Notes: a model not told the origin generated them from the letters alone. A DNA stretch of 64,000 nucleotides from Sva-07 sp963829585 (GCA_963829585.1 CAWHJD010000023.1:1-64000); one strand, 5' to 3'. Positions 24,344-33,696 are shown, numbered from the stretch's first letter. Program-made: numbers and translations.

Positions 24344-26644
24344 TCATGAGACGGACCGGGTCATGGCGTCGAAGTCGTTCGACCAGGTGGAGTCGCCGGC
24401 GGTGAGGTTGTACTGACGCGAGAGATGTTCGATGCCGCCCCACGGCGACTCGTGGCGGGGGAAGTCGGCGAGCTGTTGCTCCTCGCCCTCGATCAGGAAC
24501 GGGCCGGTGCTGGAGAAGTCGACGATCCCCGCCGACGGCGACGTCCACGACACGGTGAAGCCGGCGTCATCGCGCACGACCGACGGCTCACCGGCGGTCA
24601 ACGCGGCGACGAAGTCGTCGAGCGTGCCGCCGTCGTCGCTGCCGATCTCCACCAGCCACACGTTGTCGGGCCCACCCTCGGCGACGAGGTCGAACGGCTT
24701 GGTCATCCCGTTGGTCGCCACGACCGCCGGGTCGTATTCGCGCCACGTCGGCGTGCGCCACGACCACAGTGCAATGTAGGCACCGCTCTTCGCGGCGATG
24801 GTCCAGTTGCCCACCTGGCGCACCTCGTCGAAGTGGTCCTGGGGCACGTAGGCATGGGTGAACGGCCGGTACTCGAACACACCCCACACGAGCGGGTCCG
24901 TCGACTCGTCCCACTTCGGTTGGTAGATGTGCACCGCCGTGCCCTGGTACTGGGCCGACCGTGGCATCGCCGCCTCGCCGGTCCAGTAGCCGGGCTCGCC
25001 GTCGTCCGCCCAGACGGTCGACTGCGGCGTGTCGGTGACGGGATGGTTGGTGAACACCATCGCCTTCTCGTCGATCGCCGCCTGCCAGGCGTGCCCCTGG
25101 TCGCGCATCTCGCCGAATCGATGGTCGAGGACCGACGCCATCGACACCTTCGGCTGGCGGTAGGCGTAGGTGTTGGCTTCCGACAGGAACCCGAAGTTGA
25201 TGACCGCCGCGCGCTCCTGCTCCCACACCCGGATCTTGGCCGGGTCGTAGTCGTTGAGTTGGGCGAGCAGGTTGATCTCCTCGAATTCGGAGGTCTCCCA
25301 CAGTCGGAACTCGTTGGCGGTGGCGACGCTCACTTCGGCCAACGGCCACATGCCGAGGGCTCCGAGGCTCCACCAGAACGAGAGGTTGGCCGGGTCGGAG
25401 AAGTCCTTGCCGTAGGGGGCCTCGGGGTTGTCCTCCAGCGGGCTGCTGCCGTCGAAGTACACGCCGTGACGTTCGCGTACCACGCTGGGTGTGTCGTCGG
25501 TCGCGATCTCGACGACCGCCTGCGGCGGGCGGTACCGATGCGCCGACGCGAAGTAGGTGACGCCCGTGTCGCTGGTCGACTGGTAGGCCTCTTTCGTGTC
25601 GTCGAACACGAACTTGGCGGTGCCGAAGGTGTCCTCGTCGAGCGAGGTCATCTTGTCCTTCTTGTAGGTGCGCCCTCGCGGCGCGGTGTAACCGCCCGAG
25701 TGGTTGTGCGCCGCCATGTCGACGAGGCAGAGGTCGAGTGCCATCGCCGCTGCGGTGACGATCTCGGGGTCGTCGGCGAGCTCGGCGAGCATCAGCAGGG
25801 GCGTGATGTTCTTGAGCATGTAGACGTTGGAGTGCCACTCGAAGAAGCCCAGGTCGGCGCGCTCGGTGATCCAGTCGATGATGTCGGGCGCGGCGCGCTC
25901 GAGATGTTCGGCGCCGGTGAGACCCGTGACGGCGAAGGTCTCGTCGGGGTAGCGCTGGCCGGAGAGGTACTCGATGGCAAGGTTGATGATGCGGTGGTTC
26001 TCCGACCAGAACCACAGGTTGTCGAGGCGGTCGGCGGGCAGCGGGTCGTCGTAGCGATAGCGGTTGGCGAGCATGCGCTCGTCGATCGCGGCGATGACCT
26101 CGGGTGAGAGCTGGGTCATGGGTGTGTCGCCCTGGCCGAGGGCGAGCATCCAGTGCAGGTACATGAGCTGGAAGTCACGCGTGTCCTCCCAGGCGTCGAT
26201 CTGTTCGAAGACGGCGCCGAGTGATTCGACGGTGACGTCGTCGATGTTCCACACGTAGTCGGGCTCCCGGTGGGCGCGGCCGAGGTGGGCGTTGATGCCC
26301 GACGGGTTCGAGGAGTGGTCGACGCTCGTGGCGAAGGCGAGGAATTCGTCCACGCGGGCCTGATACGTGGCTTCGTCCATCAAGCCGGGCGATCCGGGGG
26401 CGAGCAGCGCCGCGTCGGCGGGGCTGAGCGGTTCGGCCGCAACGGTGGTGTCTGCCGCAACGGTGTCGGCCGTGGTGGTTCCCGTCGCCTCGGGCGTCTC
26501 GGTGGCGGCGTCACCCGACTCGCCGTCGCTGCTCGAGCAGCCGGCGACCACGGCGGCGGTCGCTCCGGCGCCCGCGATGAGGAACCTCCGCCGGTTGATC
26601 GCGTACGAGGAGAAGGAGGTGGGGCGGGGCTGCACGTCGGCCAC
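24344..26644 (-). CDS. Tat-exported 766-aa lipoprotein of unknown function
   Basis: 766 residues from ATG 26644. A twin-arginine signal (INRRRFLIAGAGATAAVVAG) leads to a lipobox Cys followed by a Ser/Thr/Glu linker. The mature part has many aromatic and helical segments (WFWSENHRIINLAIEYLSG; W-H-S-N-V-Y-M-L-K-N-I-T-P-L), then an Asp/Trp-rich beta portion. The first half looks like an alpha/alpha-barrel and the second like a beta domain, a layout common in polysaccharide lyases, but no lyase catalytic motif can be named with confidence. It sits upstream of two Gfo/Idh genes and a cupin on the same strand. Export via Tat suggests a pre-folded, possibly cofactor-binding enzyme. Confidence 0.75.
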   Translation of the reverse strand: MADVQPRPTSFSSYAINRRRFLIAGAGATAAVVAGCSSSDGESGDAATETPEATGTTTADTVAADTTVAAEPLSPADAALLAPGSPGLMDEATYQARVDEFLAFATSVDHSSNPSGINAHLGRAHREPDYVWNIDDVTVESLGAVFEQIDAWEDTRDFQLMYLHWMLALGQGDTPMTQLSPEVIAAIDERMLANRYRYDDPLPADRLDNLWFWSENHRIINLAIEYLSGQRYPDETFAVTGLTGAEHLERAAPDIIDWITERADLGFFEWHSNVYMLKNITPLLMLAELADDPEIVTAAAMALDLCLVDMAAHNHSGGYTAPRGRTYKKDKMTSLDEDTFGTAKFVFDDTKEAYQSTSDTGVTYFASAHRYRPPQAVVEIATDDTPSVVRERHGVYFDGSSPLEDNPEAPYGKDFSDPANLSFWWSLGALGMWPLAEVSVATANEFRLWETSEFEEINLLAQLNDYDPAKIRVWEQERAAVINFGFLSEANTYAYRQPKVSMASVLDHRFGEMRDQGHAWQAAIDEKAMVFTNHPVTDTPQSTVWADDGEPGYWTGEAAMPRSAQYQGTAVHIYQPKWDESTDPLVWGVFEYRPFTHAYVPQDHFDEVRQVGNWTIAAKSGAYIALWSWRTPTWREYDPAVVATNGMTKPFDLVAEGGPDNVWLVEIGSDDGGTLDDFVAALTAGEPSVVRDDAGFTVSWTSPSAGIVDFSSTGPFLIEGEEQQLADFPRHESPWGGIEHLSRQYNLTAGDSTWSNDFDAMTRSVS

Positions 26645-26797
26645 TGTAGAGAACCCCGAACGTCACACCGTGCCGGGTCAAACGTGACGTTTCGACCGTC
26701 CGACCCTCGACTGGGAGATCTGCGACCGGTATGGCCACGGCGGATTCCCGTCGATTCACAAATGCACTAAGCTGACGTCCGGCAAAGGGGGTTGCTC

Positions 26798-27220
26798 GTG
26801 GTCGACATGTTGGCGCAGGCAGACGCACTGCTCGGATCGGACGCCGTTGCCCACGTGTGGACCACGAATCCCGACGGAACTCCCCAGGTGTCGGTCGTCT
26901 GGGTGATCGCGCAGGGCGACGAGATCGCGTTCGGCACCGACACCGCCAGCCAGAAGGCGAAGAACCTGCGGCGCGACAACCGGATCGTGTTGTCGATCGA
27001 AGACACGGAACGCAATGCACGCGGATTCCAGCGTCACCTCGTGGTTCGTGGACGCGCCCGGATCTATCCCGGCCCCGATCCGGAGCTGATGGATCGGTTG
27101 GCGAAGAAGTACCTCGGTCTTCACCGGCATCCGTTGGCCGTACGGGACTCACCCACCAGCGTCGTCGTCCGGGTCAAGATCGAGCGCATCAGCGGCATCG
27201 GCCCCTGGGTCGACCCGTAG
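26798..27220 (+). CDS. PPOX-class F420-dependent oxidoreductase
   Basis: 140 residues; GTG 26798 is chosen because AAAGGGGG lies 7 nt upstream (TTG 26792 and ATG 26807 also in frame). The split-barrel pyridoxamine-oxidase-like fold is shown by VAHVWTTNPDGTPQVSVVWV, K-A-K-N-L-R-R-D-N-R-I-V-L-S-I and L-V-V-R-G-R-A-R-I. Relatives bind F420 (or flavin/heme) and reduce small substrates. Divergent from the Tat lipoprotein gene; no operon partner. Confidence 0.85.
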   Translation: MVDMLAQADALLGSDAVAHVWTTNPDGTPQVSVVWVIAQGDEIAFGTDTASQKAKNLRRDNRIVLSIEDTERNARGFQRHLVVRGRARIYPGPDPELMDRLAKKYLGLHRHPLAVRDSPTSVVVRVKIERISGIGPWVDP

Positions 27221-27231
27221 TCCACCGGTCT

Positions 27232-27274
27232 GTTGTGAGCGATGTGCGCGAAAGATGCTCATACCGCTCACAAC
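27232..27274. repeat. TTGTGAGCG hairpin, copy A
   Basis: A 10-bp stem GTTGTGAGCG/CGCTCACAAC encloses a 23-nt loop. It lies immediately after the PPOX gene stop. Copy B is at 27848-27890; the two flank the pseudogene at 27301-27800 in the same orientation, with nearly the same loop (ATGTGCGCGAAAGATGCTCATAC against AGGTGCGCGAAAGGTGCGCATAT). Confidence 0.8.
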
Positions 27275-27300
27275 ATTGGGGGGGTCGACGACCCCCGGAG

Positions 27301-27800
27301 TCAGCTCGTCGCGTCCAACAGTTCGGTCAGGTCGTCGGCCACACCGAGCTCCGGTGCCCAGCGATCGAGGTAGTCACGGTCGAGTTGCTGTACCGCTGCG
27401 ATCTCCACGCAATCGCGCCACTGCAGCTCCGAGCGGCACTCGAGGCGCCAGCGCAGTTTCGACAAGACGACATCCTCAGGCGTCGAGATCCACGACGACA
27501 CGCCGAACACCTCCGACGCGATCGGCCGGCGGCGACGACTCGTCGGACATCTGCTGACGGCACATACAGGTCGTCTCGCTCGAGCGAGTTCAGTAACGCG
27601 TCGACTGCCTTGCGCGGCCACGCGGCACGAACGAGGTCGTCTCCGTAGCGGAGTCGCACGGCCGCGAGGAGTACCTGACGGTCGTCGTAGTCGGCTTGGC
27701 GACGCCGAATCCCGTCGGCCTCCATTCGGGTCACGGCCTCGTTCATCTGCTGCCATTCGTCGAGGCGTTCGGCGACGGAACGTTGGGCGGCTGCCCGCAT
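27301..27800 (-). pseudogene. Fused remnant of a nucleotidyltransferase-type toxin-antitoxin-like gene
   Basis: From 27800 the frame reads a helical, antitoxin-like segment (VAERLDEWQQMNEAVTRMEA), then D-D-L-Y-V-P-S-A-D-V-R-R-V-V-A-A-G-R-S, which resembles the middle of AbiEii/DUF6036-like nucleotidyltransferases. Near 27570 another frame takes over: STPEDVVLSKLRWRLECRSE, Q-W-R-D-C-V, YLDRWAPELGVADDL, the typical C-terminus of that family. The N-terminal nucleotide-binding GS...D-x-D region and the middle core are absent, so an internal deletion rather than a one-base error is implied. Flanked by matching hairpins. Confidence 0.6.
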
Positions 27801-27847
27801 CTGCCGTTTCCAGAACGGGTGTCTCCGGGTTGGCCGACCGACCGTCT

Positions 27848-27890
27848 GTTGTGAGCGAGGTGCGCGAAAGGTGCGCATATCGCTCACAGC
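27848..27890. repeat. TTGTGAGCG hairpin, copy B
   Basis: GTTGTGAGCG (27848-27857) pairs with CGCTCACAGC (27881-27890), one mismatch. Its loop closely matches copy A. Located between the pseudogene's 5' side and the end of the GlcG-like gene (27916). Confidence 0.8.
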
Positions 27891-27915
27891 GATGGGGGTG
27901 AGGATGAGTTGGGGG

Positions 27916-28317
27916 TCAGGACGGGAGGGCGGCGGCGGCGAGTTCGGCGATGGCGATGTCGTCGGCTTCGGGGAGGCCACTCACTCCGATCGCGCCGACC
28001 ACGACGCCGTCGACGACGAGCGGGACGCCGCCACCCCAACCGACGTAGCGGAGGTCACCGAAGTTCGTCATCGGGAAGCCCTCGGCACGTGAGGCGTCGC
28101 CGACCGCCCGCGACGGCATGCCTTGGCGGGCGGCGGTGAACGCCTTGTTGATCGCGATGTCGATCGACGGCAGCCGGCACCCGTCGGTCCGCACGAACGC
28201 GACCAGTTCGCCGTGGTGGTCGACGACCGCGACCGCCGCTCCCCTCCCGGTTCGATCGAGTTCGGCCTGCGCGACGGCGAGCACTCGTTGGGCGTCGTGA
28301 TGGGACAGATCGTTCAC
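27916..28317 (-). CDS. GlcG/HbpS-family (heme-degrading-type) protein
   Basis: 133 residues from GTG 28317; sequence upstream in the same frame is not family-like. Features: A-Q-R-V-L-A-V-A-Q-A-E-L-D, VAVVDHHGELVAFVRTDG, I-N-K-A-F-T-A-A-R-Q and a glycine-rich GDLRYVGWGGGVPLVVDG with VVVGAIGVSG. This matches GlcG/HbpS (PF03928). HbpS binds heme/iron in Streptomyces; the intracellular members have no settled role. No signal peptide. Confidence 0.87.
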   Translation of the reverse strand: MNDLSHHDAQRVLAVAQAELDRTGRGAAVAVVDHHGELVAFVRTDGCRLPSIDIAINKAFTAARQGMPSRAVGDASRAEGFPMTNFGDLRYVGWGGGVPLVVDGVVVGAIGVSGLPEADDIAIAELAAAALPS

Positions 28318-28366
28318 CGCGCCGAACCTAGCGACCGTCGCGATCGGGTCAGACCCCAATCGCCAC

Positions 28367-28756
28367 TCAGGCGCCGAGGGAGGCGAGGGCGGCGCCGATG
28401 AGCCGGCGGGCCTCGGCGGCAATGGGTGCCAGTTCGTCGCGGCTCGTCATCGACACCATCAGCCCCGGATCGAGCGCGTCGATCTGCACCTTGCCGTCGA
28501 CTTCGCGGACCACCACGTTGCACGGCAGCAGCACCCCGACGTTCGGTTCGACGTCGAGCGCGGCACTGGCGAGCCCCGGGTTGCAGGCGCCGAGGATCAC
28601 GTAGCGACCCATGTCCTTGTCGACCTTGGCCTTCAGTGTCTTCTGCATGTCGATCTCGGTCAGCACCCCGAAGCCGCTGTCGGCGAGCGCTGCCCTGGTC
28701 GCCATGAGTGCATCGTCGAAGGGCACATCGAGCACGACGGTTTCCTCGAACACCAT
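28367..28756 (-). CDS. DUF302 protein
   Basis: 129 residues from ATG 28756, with AAGGAG upstream. DUF302 signature: ALADSGFGVLTEIDMQKTLK, Y-V-I-L-G-A-C-N-P-G-L-A, LPCNVVVRE, then T-S-R-D-E-L-A-P-I-A. Two cysteines (GACNPG and LLPCN) are conserved in the family. It may bind small ligands or act in redox/sulfur chemistry; function is not established. It follows the SLC13 permease on the same strand at 127 bp. Confidence 0.88.
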   Translation of the reverse strand: MVFEETVVLDVPFDDALMATRAALADSGFGVLTEIDMQKTLKAKVDKDMGRYVILGACNPGLASAALDVEPNVGVLLPCNVVVREVDGKVQIDALDPGLMVSMTSRDELAPIAAEARRLIGAALASLGA

Positions 28757-28883
28757 GGTCGTCTCCTTCCGTTCCGGTTGAACCTGGTGGATCTGACGGA
28801 TCCTGCCGGCGGTCTTGCCGACCATGGTCCAGCTTCCCCCTCGATGCGGTCGGTGGCAAGGGTCCAACGACGGTAGGTGCCGC

Positions 28884-30656
28884 TCAGATCCCGATGGTCA
28901 ACGGCACGATGAGCGGGGTCACGATCAACGTCACCAGCGTGAGCGACGCTCCCACCCGGGTGAAGTCGCTGAACCGGTAGCCACCGAGGCTGTACACCAT
29001 CAGGTTCGTCTGGTAGCCGATCGGTGACAGGAACGAACACGACGCTCCGATCAGCACCACGATCGCCATCGATCGCGGATCGAGCCCGTTCTCGATGCTC
29101 AACGACGTCGCCACGGGCAGCATCACCGCGGCGGCCGCGTTGTTCGACAGCACCTCCGTCAGGAGCATGGTTGCGGCCAGGACCGCCACGATGCTGCCGA
29201 TGTCGCCGAACGGGTCGCCGAGACCGCCCAGCACGTCTGCCACCTCGACGGCGAGCCCGCTCACCGAGACCGCTGTGCCGAGGCTCACCGCCAGCGCAAT
29301 CGTGAGCACCACGTCGAGGTTGATCGCCCGCCGAGCCTCGTTGACGCTGATCACCCGCAGGACGACCAGGAGCACCGCAGCGAGCAGCGACGCCTCCATC
29401 AGATCGAGGAGGTTGGTCACGGTGAGCAGGATCATCCCGGCGATCGCGGTGAGCACCACCCAGCCATGCGCGCGTCGCACCGGCGGCGACGTGGAGCGCG
29501 AGGCGATCACACTGAAGTCGCCGTGGCCCCTCCACTGACGCTCGAACTCGGGGGTCGCCAGCACCAGCAGCACGTCGCCCGGTCGCAGGGTGACCGTGCC
29601 GAGCTTGCCGGGCAGTTCGTCGTCGTGACGTTTGATGGCCAGCACCGCCGCGTCGTAACGGGCCCTGAACCCCACGTCACGCATCGTGCTCCCGGCGAGT
29701 TCCGACCGTTCGGAGATGACCACCTCGTAGAGCCCTGCGTCGGGTCGATCACCTGTTCCCGCGACATGCGCCAGTTCGGCGCTCTGCAGTCCCGGCGCCT
29801 CGAGGACGTCCACGACATCATCGACATCGCCCGCGAAGTAGCACACGTCGCCCGGGCCGAGCATCGTCTCGGGTCGTGCGGTGACGAGACCGCCGGCCCG
29901 TTCGACTCCTGCGAGGAACACCCCGTGCAAGGAGCGGAGGCCCGCGTCGTGCACGGTGCGACCGGCCACCTCACCACCCGGCACGACACGCATCGCGAGC
30001 GTGTAGGTGCTCTGCGACATGGGTCGATCGTTTTCGCGACCACCTCGTTTCGCGAGGAGCCGAGGAGCGGTCACGATGAGCGCCAACACGCCGAGGAGGG
30101 CGACTGGCAGACCGACGCTGGTGATCTCGAAGATGCCGAGCGGCTCGCCGCCCCCTGCCACGAGGAGGTCGGACACGACGAGATTGGTCGAGGTACCGAT
30201 CACCGTCACGACACCACCGAGGACCGCCGCGTACGACAGTGGCATCAGGTACGTCGATGCGGAAACACCGGCGCGCCGGCACCAGGTGACGACCCGCGGC
30301 GCGGTCAGCGCGACGAGCGGCGTGTTCGGCAGTACTGCCGACATCGCCGTTGTGGTCAGGCACAACCGGGCGAGCCGGCCACGCTCGGATTTGGACCCTG
30401 CGGACATGAGGTTGTCGATCACGGGATTCAGCGCGCCCGTCACGCCCGCGGCCCCTGCGAGCACGTAGAGCGCCGCGATCGTGACCGGGGCGCTCGACGA
30501 GAGACCCGACAGCGCCTGCTGCTGATCCACGACCCCCACCAGCAGCAGTGTCCCGACGGCCGCGCCCATGGCGGCGACGGTCGGAACCCGCTCGGTCGCG
30601 ACGGCGACGAAGGTTGCGATCAGGACGACGAGGGTGATCCACGCATCGACCGTCAT
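28884..30656 (-). CDS. SLC13-type permease with two RCK_C domains (probable sulfate transporter)
   Basis: 590 residues from ATG 30656 with GGGGAG upstream. About five N-terminal and six C-terminal membrane helices flank two soluble TrkA-C/RCK_C domains (about residues 215-300 and 305-385; VVPGGEVAGRTVHDAGLRS and E-L-A-G-S-T-M-R-D-V-G-F). SLC13 hairpin motifs are present: T-S-T-N-L-V-V-S-D and LSNNAAAAVMLPVATSL. Proteins of this architecture include sulfate transporters of cyanobacteria and algae. It starts 31 bp after cysNC in the same orientation, which supports sulfate or thiosulfate as substrate. Confidence 0.85.
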   Translation of the reverse strand: MTVDAWITLVVLIATFVAVATERVPTVAAMGAAVGTLLLVGVVDQQQALSGLSSSAPVTIAALYVLAGAAGVTGALNPVIDNLMSAGSKSERGRLARLCLTTTAMSAVLPNTPLVALTAPRVVTWCRRAGVSASTYLMPLSYAAVLGGVVTVIGTSTNLVVSDLLVAGGGEPLGIFEITSVGLPVALLGVLALIVTAPRLLAKRGGRENDRPMSQSTYTLAMRVVPGGEVAGRTVHDAGLRSLHGVFLAGVERAGGLVTARPETMLGPGDVCYFAGDVDDVVDVLEAPGLQSAELAHVAGTGDRPDAGLYEVVISERSELAGSTMRDVGFRARYDAAVLAIKRHDDELPGKLGTVTLRPGDVLLVLATPEFERQWRGHGDFSVIASRSTSPPVRRAHGWVVLTAIAGMILLTVTNLLDLMEASLLAAVLLVVLRVISVNEARRAINLDVVLTIALAVSLGTAVSVSGLAVEVADVLGGLGDPFGDIGSIVAVLAATMLLTEVLSNNAAAAVMLPVATSLSIENGLDPRSMAIVVLIGASCSFLSPIGYQTNLMVYSLGGYRFSDFTRVGASLTLVTLIVTPLIVPLTIGI

Positions 30657-30687
30657 GTGAGACTCCCCGCCCTGCTCGACGACCCGG

Positions 30688-32589
30688 TCACTCGATGATT
30701 CGACGCTGCCGGAGGGTGGCGATGATCTGGTCGGCTGCCTCTTCGCCGCTGGTGGTCGAGGTGTCGATGCGCACCTCCGGGGCTTCGGGCGGTTCGTATG
30801 GTGAGTCGATCCCGGTGAAGTTCGTGAGTTCACCGCGGCGGGCCTTGGCGTAGAGACCCTTCGGGTCGCGTTCCTCTGCGATCGCGAGGGGCGTGTCGAC
30901 GTGGACCTCGATGAACTCGCTGTCCTCGACCGCTTCGCGGGCCAGGCGGCGCTCGGCGCGGAACGGGGAGATGAACGACACCAACACGACCAGGCCGGCG
31001 TCGACCATCAACGCCGACACCTCGGCGATACGGCGGATGTTCTCCACCCGGTCGGCGTCGGTGAAGCCGAGATCGCGGTTGAGGCCGTGGCGGACGTTGT
31101 CGCCGTCGAGCAGATATGTTCGCACGCCCTGCGAGTGCAGCTTCGACTCGACGATGTTGGCGATCGTCGACTTGCCCGACCCGGACAATCCCGTGAACCA
31201 CAGCACCGCCGGCGCGTGGCTGTTCAGGCTCGCCCGGGCCTCCTTGTCGACCTTGACGTCCTGCCAGTGGATGTTGTGCGAACGACGCAGGGCGAAGTGC
31301 AGCAGACCGGCGCCGACGGTGACGTTGGTCAGCTTGTCGATCACGATGAAGCCGCCCGTGTCACGGTTGACGGCGTAGGGGTCGAACGGGATCGGCCGAT
31401 CGAGGCTGATGTTGCACACCCCGATCTCGTTCAGCTCGAGCGTGTTCGCCGCCAAATGGTCGAGGTTGTTGATGTCGACACGGAACTTCGGATGCGCGAT
31501 CGTTGCTCCCACCGTGCGGGCGCCGATCTTGATCAGATAGGGCCGGCCCGGAAGCATCGCGTCCTCGTGCATCCACACGATGTGGGCCTCGAACTGGTCG
31601 GCCACTTCGGCGGGATCGTCGCCGGCGCAGATCACGTCGCCACGGCTGGCGTCGATCTCCTCGGTGAGGGTGAGCGTGACGGACTGACCGGCGATGGCCT
31701 CGTCGAGGTCGCCGTCCATCGTGACGATCCGCTCGACCGTGCTCGTGGTGCCGGCCGGCAGCACCCGGATGGGGTCGCCCGGCTTGATCGATCCGCCGAC
31801 GACGCGGCCCGAGAACCCCCGGAAATCGAGGTTCGGCCGGTTCACCCACTGCACCGGCATCCGAAACGGCTGCCCTGCGAGATCGTCGTCGACCGGCACA
31901 GTCTCGAGGAACCCCAACAACGTCGGGCCGTGATACCAGGGCGTGTTGGCGCTGGGCACGACGATGTTGTCGCCCTTCAGCGCCGACAGCGGGATGAACG
32001 TCATCTCCTCGAGCCCGATACGGGCGGCGAACTCGCGGTACTCGTCCTCGATCGCCGAGAACACCTCGTGGGAGTAGCCGACGAGATCCATCTTGTTGAT
32101 CGCCACGACGACCCGCTCGATCCCGAGCAGATGCACGAGGAAGCTGTGCCGGCGGGTCTGGGTGAGCACACCCTTGCGGGCGTCGACGAGGATCACGGCC
32201 ACGTCAGCGGTCGAGGCGCCGGTCACCATGTTGCGGGTGTACTGCTCGTGGCCAGGGGTGTCGGCAACGATGAACTTGCGGTGCTCAGTAGAGAAGAACC
32301 GGTAAGCGACGTCGATCGTGATCCCCTGCTCACGTTCGGCCGACAGCCCGTCGAGCAGCAGCGCAAAGTCGAGATCACCGCCCTGCGTGCCGACCTTGGC
32401 CGAGTCGGCCTCGAGCGCGGCGAGATGGTCCTCGAACACGAGATGCGACTCGTAGAGCAGCCGCCCGATCAGCGTGCTCTTGCCATCGTCGACACTGCCA
32501 CACGTAATGAACCGCAGCAGGCTCTTGTACTGATGCGACGTCAGATACGCCTCGATGTCCTCCGCGATCAACTCCGATGAGTGGGCCAC
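30688..32589 (-). CDS. cysNC: Bifunctional sulfate adenylyltransferase large subunit / APS kinase
   Basis: 633 residues from GTG 32589. CysN GTPase: P-loop GSVDDGKST, DTPGHEQY, NKMD, then two EF-Tu-like beta barrels. From about residue 460 the APS kinase CysC: P-loop GLSGSGKST, D-G-D-N-V-R-H-G-L-N-R-D-L-G-F and FISPFRAERR. GTP hydrolysis drives APS formation with CysD, and the kinase domain makes PAPS. The start overlaps the cysD stop by one base (TAGTG), so the two subunits are translationally coupled. Confidence 0.97.
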   Translation of the reverse strand: MAHSSELIAEDIEAYLTSHQYKSLLRFITCGSVDDGKSTLIGRLLYESHLVFEDHLAALEADSAKVGTQGGDLDFALLLDGLSAEREQGITIDVAYRFFSTEHRKFIVADTPGHEQYTRNMVTGASTADVAVILVDARKGVLTQTRRHSFLVHLLGIERVVVAINKMDLVGYSHEVFSAIEDEYREFAARIGLEEMTFIPLSALKGDNIVVPSANTPWYHGPTLLGFLETVPVDDDLAGQPFRMPVQWVNRPNLDFRGFSGRVVGGSIKPGDPIRVLPAGTTSTVERIVTMDGDLDEAIAGQSVTLTLTEEIDASRGDVICAGDDPAEVADQFEAHIVWMHEDAMLPGRPYLIKIGARTVGATIAHPKFRVDINNLDHLAANTLELNEIGVCNISLDRPIPFDPYAVNRDTGGFIVIDKLTNVTVGAGLLHFALRRSHNIHWQDVKVDKEARASLNSHAPAVLWFTGLSGSGKSTIANIVESKLHSQGVRTYLLDGDNVRHGLNRDLGFTDADRVENIRRIAEVSALMVDAGLVVLVSFISPFRAERRLAREAVEDSEFIEVHVDTPLAIAEERDPKGLYAKARRGELTNFTGIDSPYEPPEAPEVRIDTSTTSGEEAADQIIATLRQRRIIE

Positions 32590-33533
32590 TAGAAGTACCC
32601 CTGCTGCTTCTTCTTCTCCATCGACCCCGAGGAGTCGAAGTCGATGATCCGGCCCTGACGTTCCGACGTGGTGGCGAGCAGCATCTCCTGGATGATCCCG
32701 GTCAGCGTGTCGGCCTCCGACTCGATCGCCCCGGAGAGCGGGTAGCAGCCGAGCGTGCGGAATCGCACCGACTTGATGTCGGGCACCTCGCCGTCGCGCA
32801 GCGGCATGCGGTCGTCGTCGACCATGATCAGCGTGCCGTCACGCTCGACGACCGGGCGGGGCGCCGCGTAGTAGAGCGGCACGATCGGGATCTGTTCGAG
32901 GTGGACATACTGCCACACGTCGAGCTCGGTCCAGTTCGAGATCGGGAAGACGCGCACGGTCTCGCCGTTGCTGCGACGGGCGTTGTAGATCTGCCACAAC
33001 TCGGGCCGCTGCCGCTTCGGGTCCCACTGGTGCTGGGCCGAGCGGATGGAGAAGATGCGCTCCTTGGCGCGTGACTTCTCCTCGTCGCGCCGGGCGCCGC
33101 CGAAGCACAGGTCGAACTTGTTGGCGTCGATGACCTGCTTGAGGCCTTCGGTCTTCCACATGTCGGTGTGCAAGGCCGAGCCGTGGTCGAACGGGTTGAT
33201 CCCCTTCTCGACGCACTCGGGGTTCTGGTGGACGATGAGGTCGAGTCCGAGTTCCCTCGCCGTGTTGTCACGGAAGGCGTACATGTCCCGGAACTTGAAC
33301 GTCGTGTCGACGTGCACGAGCGGGAACGGTGGCTTCGAGGGGTAGAAGGCCTTCATCGCCAGGTGCAGCATGACCGAGCTGTCCTTGCCGATCGAATAGA
33401 GCATGGCCGGGTTCTCGCTCTCCGACACCGCCTCGCGCATGATCTGGATCGCCTCGGCCTCGAGCCGCTGCAGGTGCGTCAGCCGCCCCGCCGAGACGAG
33501 TCCCGCCGATGCCGTTGTCGATCTGGTCGTCAT
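32589..33533 (-). CDS. cysD: Sulfate adenylyltransferase small subunit
   Basis: 314 residues from ATG 33533; an upstream GTG-type start at 33566 lacks support. PP-loop variant Y-S-I-G-K-D-S-S-V-M (about residues 46-55), FRDMYAFRDN, CFGGARRDEEKSRAKERIFS and FPISNWTELDVWQYV are all typical of CysD. First gene of the cysD-cysNC-permease run. The GTTTGCG hairpin at 33643 lies about 110 bp upstream. Confidence 0.97.
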   Translation of the reverse strand: MTTRSTTASAGLVSAGRLTHLQRLEAEAIQIMREAVSESENPAMLYSIGKDSSVMLHLAMKAFYPSKPPFPLVHVDTTFKFRDMYAFRDNTARELGLDLIVHQNPECVEKGINPFDHGSALHTDMWKTEGLKQVIDANKFDLCFGGARRDEEKSRAKERIFSIRSAQHQWDPKRQRPELWQIYNARRSNGETVRVFPISNWTELDVWQYVHLEQIPIVPLYYAAPRPVVERDGTLIMVDDDRMPLRDGEVPDIKSVRFRTLGCYPLSGAIESEADTLTGIIQEMLLATTSERQGRIIDFDSSGSMEKKKQQGYF

Positions 33534-33642
33534 GTGCCGCTCACTCCTCGCGTCTGCTTCCCGCATTGTCTATCAAGTCCACGGAGAATAGGCACAACTG
33601 CGGCCCAGCGTCCACCCCCAACTCGCCTCGGCGGGCAATTTC

Positions 33643-33696
33643 CGCTTTGCGTTGCAGTTCCGTTGGCCCGCCCCAACCGAAGTGCAACGCAAACCG
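33643..33696. repeat. GTTTGCG-family extragenic hairpin, copy 5
   Basis: Left arm CGCTTTGCGTTGCAGTTCCG and right arm CGAAGTGCAACGCAAACCG pair over about 23 bp around CCCGCC. Almost identical to copy 2. It lies between the cysQ-like gene end (33722) and the cysD start. Confidence 0.85.

Noticed and set aside
24425..26107. Long plus-strand open frame antisense to the 766-aa lipoprotein
   Set aside because: No domain, start context or signal; the minus-strand gene has a Tat signal and natural amino-acid usage.
30901..32580. Long plus-strand open frame antisense to cysNC
   Set aside because: Composition is the Asp/Val/Arg-rich pattern of a high-GC shadow frame; cysNC on the minus strand is certain.
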